A stretch of DNA of 64,000 nucleotides from Setaria digitata (lineage: Eukaryota > Nematoda > Chromadorea > Rhabditida > Setariidae): contig RCAB01000010.1 of assembly GCA_003640385.1 (NCBI GenBank), positions 485,534 through 549,533 of the forward strand, read 5' to 3'. Below the pieces are notes generated by a model. The model did no database searches and was not told the DNA's origin. It saw nothing but the letters and a program-made list of their open reading frames with translations. Below, in pieces: positions 1 through 11,700 of the stretch. The translations under genes were made by a program, and so were the position numbers. Every line of letters starts with the position of its first letter. Position 1 is the first letter of the stretch.

Positions 1-2081
1 GGAACGAAGCAATTTTAGATGTCTGGATTATTGGGAGCTGCTAAGCGCACTGTTGTGCTGCTTCAGAAAAAACAGCTAGACCAATGATGTTCAGGTAGGC
101 TATAATTTTATTATAGTCCTTTGCTCAGGCGTGTTGATCTGGATTGCGCGTCACCTGTTTCATACTGCGTTTTAAACAGCTAGATAATCTGAAATAGTTT
201 TAGTGCTGGTTACTGCAGTAAATGATAGGCATCATTTTTATCTACTGAGTTAGTATTTGGCGTTATTTATAATGCACACACTTCAACGGTAACACAGAAA
301 TGAAATGAGAATAAATGCATTCCATACATTATTTTGCTCTACAAAAATAACCAGAACCTTATTGAATTGCATCGAAATAGTTGAACGGTGAAAAATAAAA
401 CTAAAACCTCTACTTGTTCGTGTTCGTTAGATTACTGCGTAGCCATTAGAAGAAATTTTATTTGTTACTGGGTGGTCCTCTGAACGATTTTGTTCTCCGT
501 CTTTAAGTTATTTTCGAATCCGAATTATGATTACTTCGAAAAGTGATTAAACTCCTTTTAGGGAGGATTATTTCTAATATCTGACCATTTCGCACTTTGC
601 TTTTAATCTCCATTAATAGTTTTTCCGAACAGTATAGTTTTCTATATTTTGCAAAGCTGTAACTAATGGTGGGAGACAAGTAACAGACTTGTGATAAAAA
701 TCAGAAGGAGAATTGTGTAGTTTGAAGAGGTAGTTAATAGACTTCCAGTGTTAATTTATTTGAGGTCCTAAAGAAGTCTAAATCTGTTGCAATTAGGCAC
801 TATAATGCAGTCGTATTTCAGCATGCAAAAACTTATACTAGCTGATTTATCCGATAGCCTTGTACCTACTCATGTACTGTGGAATTTGAAATGTAGCTGA
901 TAGGTGAGCATTTCACAGCCTGTTGAAGTGAATTGTGTTTTGCAGCAGATCTAATCTTTTACTTTTTTCGTAAAGAATTCAATAAAAATTTTTGTTTGAC
1001 CATGATTCTATATATGTGTAAAGTCTGCAGTGTTAAACTTTGCGCAGCGATTCTTTGCTGAATCTTTTTTGTTTTATTAATTGTCTTCAAATGGAAAAAG
1101 TGGACTTAAAATATTGAAATGAAAAAATTATATTTAATCGGGACTATAAAGCTGTACATTGTTTCCTGAATCTTATTTCGTACATGGTTCAACATATATG
1201 CTGGTTGCGTTACGCATTTTGTCATCGAATATCGTTTCTGAGTTATCATTGCCTTTTTTCATGGTATGTCGTGAAGTGTATGACATGGATAATTGGCTCA
1301 AATTTTTTTTTTTTTTTTTTAGAGTTTCATATTTCCTCCAAAAATTCTATGGATAAGTCTTCTGTCCCCATTGTACAATATAGCCGCTGTCTTTACCACT
1401 AAATCAACTTGTTATAATGGTTGTCAACTGTGCAGCCGCCAAACTTTGTTTTTTTGCAACCACTTAATTTTTGTTCGTATTTCACTTGCACCTGCCATCT
1501 GATTTTAGGGTCATTAGTTACATCAGTTATGTGCTTTATGTGGGTTCTTTCACGCCATACGTCATTTGGGATTCTGTCATACAGCGTAATTGTACATGCA
1601 ATCCGCTCGATGTTGTGTTTGTCGAGAATTTGAACTTACTGAGCCTCACATCTCATTGATACATGCCATTTCCCTTATAGCAAATTCCTCCCTTCAGCCA
1701 GAGTTATACTGTTCTTTTTCTGCTTTGATTCCTTCCTTCAGCTAGAGTTACATTCTTTTTTTTCTTTGACGTTCCCTTTAGCTTTCCGATTTTGCTAATT
1801 ATCATGTTTTTAAATTCGCTTCAAGATTTTCGGCTTAATGCTGTCAATTCTTCAAGAGTTAGTATAGTTAAAAAAATTGCATACTGCGAACATTTAAAGT
1901 CTTTTTCACTCCCTAAAGGAGACTTTAAATGAATTCATTTTTTAAAATTCTGAACGTCTTTGTATATTCTTAACAGCAGCCACTCGTCGTTGCATAAAGT
2001 GATATGTTCTGCACCATTCCGAAAGCTGATACTATCTATTAAAAACTGAGTGGAACATACTTGTGACGCTTCTAACTTTAG
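1..2081. other. Left edge, no assignable gene
   Basis: AT-rich sequence with many stop codons in all frames. The first 80 bases are open in two plus-strand frames. One starts at an ATG at base 19 directly behind an acceptor-like CAATTTTAG and reads MSGLLGAAKRTVVLL before a st stop about 22 codons in. This could be an exon of a gene cut by the window edge, but nothing links it to anything downstream. A run of 18 T lies near 1303-1320. Confidence 0.3.
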
Positions 2082-2201
2082 GTGTTGACAATTCTACTAT
2101 CAGGATGTGTGATCCGGAAGAAGGACAACTATACATTAGTTAAAGACGCCAATATACCTCACGTTGGCAATGCTCCGCAGCGGTATTGTTTTGGTTGCTA
2201 A
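2082..2201 (+). CDS. Candidate terminal exon of an unidentified plus-strand gene
   Basis: Behind a good acceptor (CTAACTTTAG) one frame stays open for 39 codons and ends in TAA. It reads VLTILLSGCVIRKKD and later NIPHVGNAPQRYCFGC, which has the codon use and mixed composition of real protein. An AATAAA lies 50 bases after the stop, as expected for a last exon. I do not recognise the family and found no preceding exons in the first 2 kb, so it may equally be a chance open frame or a gene relic. Confidence 0.3.
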   Translation: MLTILLSGCVIRKKDNYTLVKDANIPHVGNAPQRYCFGC

Positions 2202-2250
2202 ATTTTCCATCTACATTATTGTTTTTCAGGGATGGAAATATAAGTCTATG

Positions 2251-2256
2251 AATAAA
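2251..2256 (+). terminator. AATAAA poly(A) signal
   Basis: An AATAAA hexamer 50 bases past the stop of the candidate terminal exon. In AT-rich sequence the hexamer is common by chance; its spacing is the only support. Confidence 0.3.
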
Positions 2257-2801
2257 TATATGAGAAATTGCATTTTATGTTTTTTATATACTTTATGTAA
2301 GTACTATATACTACCATGTCCAGTTTAAAAAATAATGCTAAGAAAACTTCCATACCTAAGCGATGTAATACTCAGATGTAGTATGCTTGTAAAATTAAAG
2401 TATGAAGTCCATACTTCAAGAAATTTCGAGCTCTTAATTGGTTTGTAACATTTCACGTCGCATATTTGGATTTTGTAGCTTCCTAGTTCATTCATATCGC
2501 GTGTTTGTTGTGATGGACGAGACATAGGTGTGTATTCATTTTCATATTTCAGTTTATTAGAACATACAGCAGTTTGTGAATGTCACTTTTATGATATGTA
2601 GTACTTGAGCAGTATTTCGCAGTAATGTTACACGTGGTATGATGAATTTTGAAGCAGTACGATGCCATCTGCAATTATAGCAGGCCGGATGTTTGTAATG
2701 TAAAAGATATTTTAGTCCAACAAAAAAGCCAGATCAAGGATGGGGTGATCGCAATGATGATACACTTAGGAACGTTGCAACACTGACGCATTCGGAGAGT
2801 G

Positions 2802-3764
2802 TTACGAAGTAGCGGTGTTGCGAATGTGGTGTTTCACTTCATATCCTCTACAAAATTCATCCTTCAACTTGGCTGAGCTTCTTGTGAGTGAGAGAAGTGT
2901 AAAATTGTGCAAATGGAAGAGTAAATTAAATGGTAATTGGAAATGTGTTTGTTGTTGGCACCAAACAGACAACTGAATAAGCCAGGGTGACAGTGCGTTC
3001 CAATATGTCCTGTCACCAGGACACATAAAGGATGTTTCATGCCAAGAACTAAATTCGTCAGCCGCTATCACCAAAGAAGGACGATAGGAAGAGAGGAGTC
3101 ACACAGACAGGAGCACTACCTGAGACTCTCCTGGTATTGAAATTGATGACAGACCACAGATGCGATACGGTGCGACATGCAATGCGACACGACACGACGC
3201 GATGTGATGTGATTCACTTATTTGCTTGGAAGAGTCATGCCTCATCATCATTCTCCTTTCGCTCTTTCTCCAGTCCACATCTTTTTGTTCTGTTTCGAGC
3301 TTCTTCAGTTTTAGGCCATTCCGTGAGATAAGTTCCATATATTCACCTACCTCTGCTCATTTCCATCTATCCACAAAAATGTATCCTGTTGTGGAGGCTG
3401 CGCACTCCAAATCACTGACCTTCATGGTTCATGGAATCCATATGGGTACTTTTGGGGTTCCATTGATCGCCATTTAGTAGATCTCTTTTTAACTTCTATT
3501 CTACAGCCGATACCGTTTTTGGGAAAAACCTCTATTTTGCCCCTTTTTGTCAGTATTGGTCCGTCCCTTAGAAATTTCCGTTTTAAGACACATTAGCATC
3601 TTCCCATCTGGCAAACCATTCAATTTTTGAAGTGGAGGTAGAGTTTTCAGGATATCTTTCGATTTTGTTCCTTGAGTCCTGCGATATGATGACCGCACTG
3701 ATATGACTGAAGAAGTTAAAGAAACATAAAATCGAAAGAATTCCCAAAAAGGTCCTGTCTTCAT
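2802..3764 (-). other. Cluster of minus-strand open segments, possible unrecognised gene
   Basis: Three long minus-strand open segments follow one another at 3764-3501, 3338-3099 and 3074-2802 in a stretch less AT-rich than its surroundings. The first contains a strong acceptor (TTTAACTTCTTCAG) followed by about 60 open codons including TKSKDILKTLPPLQKLNGLP and a GT donor near 3520. The second begins MELISRNGLKLKKLETEQ and is rich in K, E and R. They look like exons, but I could not join them in phase into one protein and recognise no domain. They could also be a decayed gene. Confidence 0.25.
3160..3212 (+). repeat. Short imperfect CGACA / GATGT low-complexity tract
   Basis: Reiterated GCGACA, CGACACGACG and GATGTGATGTGAT units within about 50 bases. 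It falls inside the minus-strand open cluster and is unusually CpG-rich for this window. Confidence 0.5.
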
Positions 3765-6700
3765 CTTAAGAAATAAACGGCTTGATAGTACTGCTATAAA
3801 CTGGATCTTCTAATTTTTATGTTACATGTTCCTTTGATTAGCCGGATTGTTTAGTTGGACAAGTCTAAATTTTCACAGGTGTTGACTGCCTGGTTCTTTC
3901 ACTGCAAAATGATATTATCTCAAATGAGTCATCAGTGTACTTTCTCACCTGCTCACATGTAACCAGAGAAGTGGAACTTCCACTCCATTCATATTCCATC
4001 TGCAGAACAATGAGAACCGCGACCAGTGTGACGATCAGTTATTACTCCCAAATATTTCCGAACAAAAACGGGTACACATGAATCACTCTCCGAAGCAAAA
4101 CACATCGTTCAGTTCACTCTTCCAGACATTTTCCCACAGCGTTATTTTAACTAGGGAATAATTGGGTCCCTCCAATCTATATAATCGGTTTGCACCCGCT
4201 TAGTATACTTAAATAGAGCGGAGCACACTGTTTGATGTCAGTGAAACTTTGACGGTTTCGCGTGTTCTATTTGCTTATTTCCCTGTGACAACGCAGCAAA
4301 TAACTTTTATCCTCCAAACTGGTTCTGACCTCTCCTTTAACGTATATCACGTTTATCTTAATTTTACGGAACTTGATTTGGTCGGATTGCTTCTAACCAT
4401 TGCATATGTATGGATAGGATAGATCATAAGAAAAATCGATGGACATTTTCAGAAATTTCTTAAAAAATGAATACGATGAGTTCTTTTTTCTGGTGGAACA
4501 GTAACTGGTTATGAAGTCATAGATATTCAAGCAGTGTAGGCAAATTGAAGGGAATAAGGAAGATTTTGGTTTGAAAAATAATGTTAAGCATGGGACATAT
4601 ACAGTATGTTCTAGAATTTTTAGGATGTCTTCATTGATATTCCTACTTGTGGCCTTTTGGATTTGTAGTTCATTTATGGATATCCAAATATTATTTGAAA
4701 TCAAATATCTAGAAAGCGTGATGTGTTACTGGGTAATTGTTCAAGGAACAGTGCACAGACTCAAAAAGTTGGAAGAGTAACGTTAGAGAAAGCTTGCACA
4801 TTTGGATGCTCTGGGTCTTTAACAGATCGAGTTTTTATTGTTTTTTATGCTGCGAGATTTTGTGTTAACGAATGAGTAGGATATCTCTATAATAACAAAT
4901 CAGTGGGTAAGATAATTTTTATGAAAATTTTTGCATACTTTCGTGTGTTCGCTTCTCATTTAAAAAAACTTCCGCAGATTTTAAGTTTCAAAGAAAGGAA
5001 GTTGGCAATAAAGCTGTATGCAGTGATAAAAAGGAAGGTTCGACTTCCATTTAAATTATTTTTTTCGAATGCCAAAAGCTTAGCAATACATTTGTATCAG
5101 TTACAGATATTTCTCGCAGCATCCACAATCCTTATCTCCTTATTTGACACATTAAGAACTATTCCACTATTTCTACTATCAGTATTTTAGTAATAATGAT
5201 GACGCAATATTAGCGACAGTATTGCTGACATCCACTACAGTAATGAATGACCATCTTAAATAAGTGATTCATCGGCTGCAGTGACACGAGCAGCCTTAGT
5301 CTCTGAATCTCTCTGCCTACTGCGATCCCTGTCTACAAAAAATTGTGGCATTTTAAATCTCATTTTACTTGGAAAAGTCTTAGTTAGCAACTACTTTCAT
5401 TAATGCAACAGAGGAAATGTTTTGTTTCATTCTTCTCCAGCAATTTACTTCAAAGACAATATTTTTTCTTTCTATTTTTTGTTTCCAGATATAAAATTGT
5501 TGTTTCCATTACTCATCGAATGTTTGCACCTGAATCTGGGGTTTGAGGTGGAGTTAAACAGCATTTCCGGATGATAGTATAACTACGGACTTCAGGAAGA
5601 AATTCTGGGCGTTATTCATTAAGCTGCTTTTAAAGCAGTTCCATACTTAAATTTTTTCGAGACCATACTTTTTTATACAAAATCTTACGAAATTATAGAC
5701 CAAAACGACAATGAACCTTGTAGAAAGTATGGATATACTTAAATATATCTTGATTAACATCTGTACCCAATAATTTTGTCCCCAATAACAGTTTAAAATG
5801 CGTGAGTGCTTGTACTTGCTTGTATTTGCGTTACTTGTTTTACCTTTGCGGTAGCAGGCAGATAATGGAGGATAGCTAGACTGAAAGATATTCCACTACA
5901 GTGCCAGCGAAAAAATCTTGTTAATACGGTATGCCTGGTGTGAAAATCGGTTGATCGTTATAATGCTTGTTTCGGAAACTTTGTTGCAAATTTCACTTGA
6001 TTCACTCTAGACTTTAAAACTTGCGAAAGTCTTAACCTGATTTACATTTCTTTCCAGAATAAAAAATAAAATTTTGATGAAGTGACTAATTGTTTGCCAA
6101 AGTCAGTGTTCGCCAAACGCCAAAAATGGACGTCGTTGAATTTTATTTGTGACGGCACTGCATCCCAGGCATGTAAATAAGGAAGGTAGAAGTGGTTACA
6201 GTAATGAAACAGTTTTTTTTTTTAGATCAATCAGTTGGAACTTTGAATTTGGCTGCATCTAAGCGATGTCAAAAACAATTTTTTTTTTTATTTTTTTTGG
6301 CAGCATTTCTCCACAATACGGATATTTAACTTTTTTCACTGTTATGATTTTCTTCAGAAATTTGCTCGCTGATTCCTTTCTTTCCCCTCGGATACAAAAG
6401 AAACTTCCGCCATGCGGTTTACAACGAATGAAAAAAATGGATGATACCATCAAAAGTAGTTTCATTTATGCAGCGCAAACGAGGTTAATTTGACCCCTTA
6501 AAAGCAGTCTCGGACTTTTGTGACCTCCAGTAATGTGCTGTAACCACTCAAAACTATTGTCTTTCTCATTAATCAACTCATACTATGAACCTCTTAGCAG
6601 AAAAAAGTGGACGATCCTCTTTTATGGGCATCACGGTAAAAAAAGATAAGGCGACACCAGTGCTAAGAAGCAGTAATAGCACACGCTAAATGAGCATCAC

Positions 6701-8245
6701 ATCTGTGTACTTCATTCAGTTACTGAACAGAAATTTACAGTGGTCTTTTAATTCAATGTTGGTGTTAGTTCAGAATCAAAAAGATAGTTTATGCTTCGAA
6801 ATAATGAGTATGGTGTAAGTTCAGATTACGAAATTTAGAAAAAAACGATTTGTAGCTCACTTAACACAATCATCTCCAAGGAATAATGACATTATATGAA
6901 AAATGTTAGGTCAGTGTTTTCAAAAAGTACCATACTCCTTATTCACCCTTTTATTAAGATTCGTGAATTTCAAATAGTTTGGCTAGCCATTATATGTGTT
7001 TGTCGTACGGCTTTGTGGTGATAGTCCATACTGCTAACAAGCAGCAAATACGACTCCAAAGTGTCACATTGTACTGCTTCATTTCGTTTCCACTTCCATA
7101 TTTTTTCAAACTTAAATGTTTTTATCAACGTTAAAAGTCCACTGTTGTATAACTAAACATTACTGTTGATTACATAACTACTGGTAGTGTGACGAGCAGT
7201 GAATTAAGCAATATCACTCAGCGAATAATATCGTGGACTTCTTCCCCTAACTCATGTTAGTTATATAATCATTCGCCACAATTAGAACAACTGCTAGGAG
7301 TGACATAATCATAACCATGAGGCCAAAAAAAGCTCTCAAACTGAAGCTAGAGGCTCGCTTTAAACTACGTCGTACCTATCCGATGACTCAACGGCAGATT
7401 TCGTTCCTTTGAAAGACACTGACTGTGCTTATCCATAGTAGTTATCATTCTGTCTTTGAGATACGTTCACTGCATATCCGTGTTCAAATCTTGGTTTTTA
7501 AGTTAGACTTTTGCACCGCTTTATATTCAAATGATCTTGACGTATTCAAATTAGTAATACTGTTATGCGGATACTGAGACTATAAAACAGAAACGCTGCC
7601 ACGTAATTGCACCATTCCTACCTATTCTTACAGAGGGTAGTTGTTAATTTCGGTGCGCCAAAACACGGTTTCCGTGAGCTGGCGGGCAATTCTGAGCTTC
7701 CAACGTAAGTCTGTCAGCAAATACTATAAGGATCAACTGTTTATGCTGAACCAAAGGCAGAAATATCACCTAATTTAATAGGATAATGAAGCATATCAAC
7801 CTTTCGGGAAAAAGCTGTTACTATCAAGAGCTATGTCTAGCGGTTGCAAACCACTGTTTCTCCTCCTGACCAATTTCTAAATTTTCATATCGTTACAAGT
7901 AGTGCTCAAAACATTCCGAGACATTTTACGAAAAAAGAGGGAAGGGAATTTCTAGTTCCAAGTGCGAAACATTATGCTTAATTTAAAGAACATGTTGGCC
8001 TAAAAACGTCATTCGTTGATGTTATTTTCTGTTAATTCGTAATCGTATTTCTGCTTAGCTCGTTCATGGGACTTATTATTTCATACCACCTTCCTTAGCA
8101 ATGATTCCTACGATCCCTTTTCTATGTGAAATTGATCGCCTTCACATTTCGCAAGAATATTGTTTTGGAAGGAATGGTGGTGAATTGTCACCACAGCCAA
8201 TAGACTGTTGCCCGATCTAAAAGTATAATGACTTTTCAGTGGCAC
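3765..8245. other. Non-coding stretch, nothing recognised
   Basis: About 4.5 kb of AT-rich sequence. Open frames of up to about 100 codons exist (for example near 4393-4704 and 4903-5190), but they have skewed F/L/I/K composition, no plausible splice context and no recognisable motif. Confidence 0.5.
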
Positions 8246-8293
8246 AAAGTCACCCGCCGAGATGGTGTCTGCACCATCTCGGCGGGTGACTTT
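8246..8293. repeat. Perfect 22-bp inverted repeat (hairpin), GC-rich stem
   Basis: Bases 8246-8267 and 8272-8293 are exact reverse complements separated by a 4-base loop (TCTG). The stem contains CACCCGCCGAGATGG, far more GC-rich than its surroundings. It sits about 460 bases upstream of the plastin trans-splice acceptor. No flanking target duplication or long terminal repeat is evident. It could be a foldback element, a small structured RNA or an insulator-like element; sequence alone does not decide. Confidence 0.85.
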
Positions 8294-8710
8294 TTAACTA
8301 TAGCATACCGCAACAACACCTTAATAAGCTTCAAAAGCGAAAAGGGAGCTCTTTAAAGATGGTGAATTTTTCACACTTCGTAGTATGCAACGGAAAGCGC
8401 CACAACGACATCTCACAGTTCGGAGGTTAATGAATGACCGGAATGAACTAAGAAGGTGGGAGTGCACGAGGAAATGTAGCAGAGGCAGGACGGTGTGGAC
8501 TGAGATTTAATTACTGCAATAGCTGACATTAAGCAGAATGTATTAGGAAACTGTGGTTGAGAAATGATGCAAAATGTTTTAATGGAGGAGAAGGGAAGTA
8601 TGAGTAACTTACTTGCAGGCAACTTACTTCGTAATAAAAAAAAACGCAGTTCTGTTTTGTTTGGCTGAACGTGAAAGAATAATAGCTTTTTTAATTCTTG
8701 AAATAGCAAG

Positions 8711-8721
8711 TGAGATTTCAG
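8711..8721 (+). promoter_or_regulatory. Probable SL trans-splice acceptor of the plastin gene
   Basis: TGAGATTTCAG ends 31 bases before the plastin ATG, with no matching upstream donor needed to make the frame. In nematodes such an acceptor just before the first ATG usually receives a spliced leader; that use is inference. Confidence 0.5.
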
Positions 8722-8752
8722 GACGCGTTAGAAGTGTGAAATCCCGGTGTCG

Positions 8753-11700
8753 ATGTTGACCAGAGAGCAGATCGTCGATCTTGCTGGGAGATTTTCGACG
8801 GTTAGTTCTTGACATCGTTTTTTAGCCTTTAATGTTGGTAATAACGGAAGTTAAGTCAGGAAATTAAGGCGTAGAAATCCGTGGTAATTTTCAATTTTGC
8901 TAATCATTTCGCTTGACAAGTGATGGTTTTAGGTTAATGAAAGTGGTTGTGGTACGATACCAGTAGCAGATGTCCAAGAAGCACTCAAAATTACGGGAAT
9001 TGATCTCCCTGGTTTCCAAGTAAATTTACGCTTTTGTTTTAGCATTAAATTAGTGAGCAGAATGAGGACTTGTTTTTGATATAGGTTTAATACAGGTTTA
9101 AAAATAAGATATTTTTCACCTTACATAGAATGCTACGTTTCTAGTTTCGCGAGTTAATGAAACGCTATGGAAGCGCGAAGGACTTGGCATTTGATGATTT
9201 CCAAAATTTGTTTATCGAATTACGTAGCGAGAAAGATCAGGAAGTGAATGAATGGAAACAACGAATTGGTTCAGTAACTGGTGCTTATACAGTAAAGGGA
9301 TTATCAGAACAAAGTAACGAGGAAATTGTGCATACCATTCGTGTTGAAGTCTGTTTTATTTCAGATCAAATAATCAGTTGGACATAACTGCATAAATTTC
9401 TACCAGAAACTGTGCTTCCTTTCCTTCCTTTGTTTTTTATTTCTAGTTCTGTTTTTATTACAAGCGGTAGTAATTAGTAAGAAGTGTTTAAAACATGCAT
9501 TTTTTTTCTTTTTTTTTTTTTTTTTTTTTTTTGTAGGAGGAGGTAGCCTTTTCAAACTGGATTAACAGTAATTTGTATAATGATGCGGATTTGAAAAATT
9601 TGGTCCCGGTAAAAACTGATGGTGGAGATCTTTACCAAAAAGTACAAGATGGACTGATCATATGGTAATGTTTTTTTCTATGTTTCACCGAAATTTTCGA
9701 TTCGATCTCCACTTTAGAGAAGCAGGAAAAACAAAGAAAATCCCTAAATTCAGCAGCTGGTTTTAGGTTGTGAGTTAGATTGAGGTCATTGCTTTGACTG
9801 CCGTTTGCAGCAAGCTCATCAACTTGGCAGTCCCTGATACCATTGATGAAAGAGCCATCAACAAGAAACATTTGAATACATATACAAAACTAGAAAATTT
9901 GACGTTGGCACTGATGTCGGCACAAGCTATCGGTTGTAATATCGTCAATATCGATGGTGATGATCTAAGTAAGGGCAAACCACATCTTGTGCTTGGTCTT
10001 CTTTGGCAAATCATTCGGGCAAGTGCTGTAATTTTCCAAACAAAGTTTTTTTTTTTTTTCTTTTCTCTGACTTGACGTTTTTCTCGTAAAATATAATACG
10101 AAGCTTACAATCTTCGCCTTGTCCTTCATTTTAAATGGCCTGTAGGACCAGGCTAAAGTTATGTAAGTTGTATCTTGGGTATTTAAAAATTAACTAGTTT
10201 AGCTCAATATATTGTTTTCAAGAATTATCGCGGAATAAGGTTAAAATTGCTGATAGAAATTGAGGGTGGCGTTCTTAGTGAGATTAACTCAGGATCTGAA
10301 GAATGCTAAATAATCGTTTCACTATTTTAATATTACAGATCGGTTTGTTTAATCAAATCGATTTACGGCATGTGCCTGGACTATTTCGATTGTTGCAAGA
10401 AGGTGAAACATTGGATGATTTACGCAAACTTTCACCTGAGCAAATCTTAATACGCTGGGTAAATTATCATTTAGCAAAGGTATTCCTGTTTATTCAGATA
10501 CTTTCAGCTGTTTCCCATGTAGTTTTTTTTTCTTTTTGTTAGCAAAAATAACGTTGGGTTTTTAAAAATCCCTTTTGAGCAGCAATCAATTTCAAAATGT
10601 GGAAGAGGGATAAATAGATTTATTTGGGTAAATTTGTTCAGCTGAATTTTCTTAGCAACAAGCTTGTTAAGTCATTGGGCCAAAACAGCTCACAGTTTTC
10701 TTAATTACTTTTCAATGTTCCATTTCACTTCCGTTTGCTTATGAATATTTAAAGGCTGGCATGGATCGCAGGTTAACGAATTTCACCACAGATGTTAGCG
10801 ATTCGGAGATTTACACTTATTTACTTCATGAGATTGCTCCAAAAACTACTGATGTTTCTCTTTATCCACTGTCCATCAAGGTATGTGTTCTCACCTTCTA
10901 ATTTTTTCCACTGATAATTTAAAACCAGAAACATATTGAAGTGATTCCGTACGATTTTCTTATGTTAAGCCCGTGTTTTTTGAAGATCACATACCTATAC
11001 CCAAACCAATCATTGCTGTGTATTGCCACGACTATACTTTTAATTCTTTCTGTTGTAAAAGCTTCATTTATTTGATTCCTTTGTTACTCTGCATTTCTAA
11101 AAGTTCTATTTTGATTGCTGCGCTCACTGGGTGTGAATCTCATCATATTTACCTCCCGTTTATTGAAAAAGTCGTTTGAATACCTTATTCATAAAATGTA
11201 TTGCGTGGAGCTAGGAAGGAATTGAGTAACTTCGCATACTATCACGTTTCGAAATTCAGTAGCGTCAGTAAGGCGATTTAATGAACAAAAGGATTAGTTG
11301 AAAATAAATATCTTAACCTGAACGTGATTTCTGCAAGCATATTTTGCCATTAAAAGTTTCGAATAGAACTGGGGATTTCCTGTATACTAATCATCAGATT
11401 TCCCTATTTATAATGTGGGGAATATATACCCGAGCAATTTTTATATTCAAGAACTTCTTGCTGCATTCTCCTTCATTTTTAATTCTAGAAGCAAGACGTT
11501 AAGAATTTGGAGAAGTAAGAAGGAGCTAAAAAAAATGAGCATTGTCCTGATTTTTTAAATTGTTGTAGGGCAACGTACAAAGAGCGGCGGCGATGTTGAA
11601 TGAAGCTGAAAAGATAGACTGCCGTGAATTTGTTGCGCCAAACGATGTTGCTCAGGGGAATTATAAATTAAATCTGGCATTTGTTGCCAATCTTTTCAAT

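Noticed and set aside
9811..10075. Single long plastin frame continuing past 10018.
   Set aside because: The family sequence breaks off at LLWQIIR and resumes at 10339; the extra codons are intron read-through beyond a GC donor.
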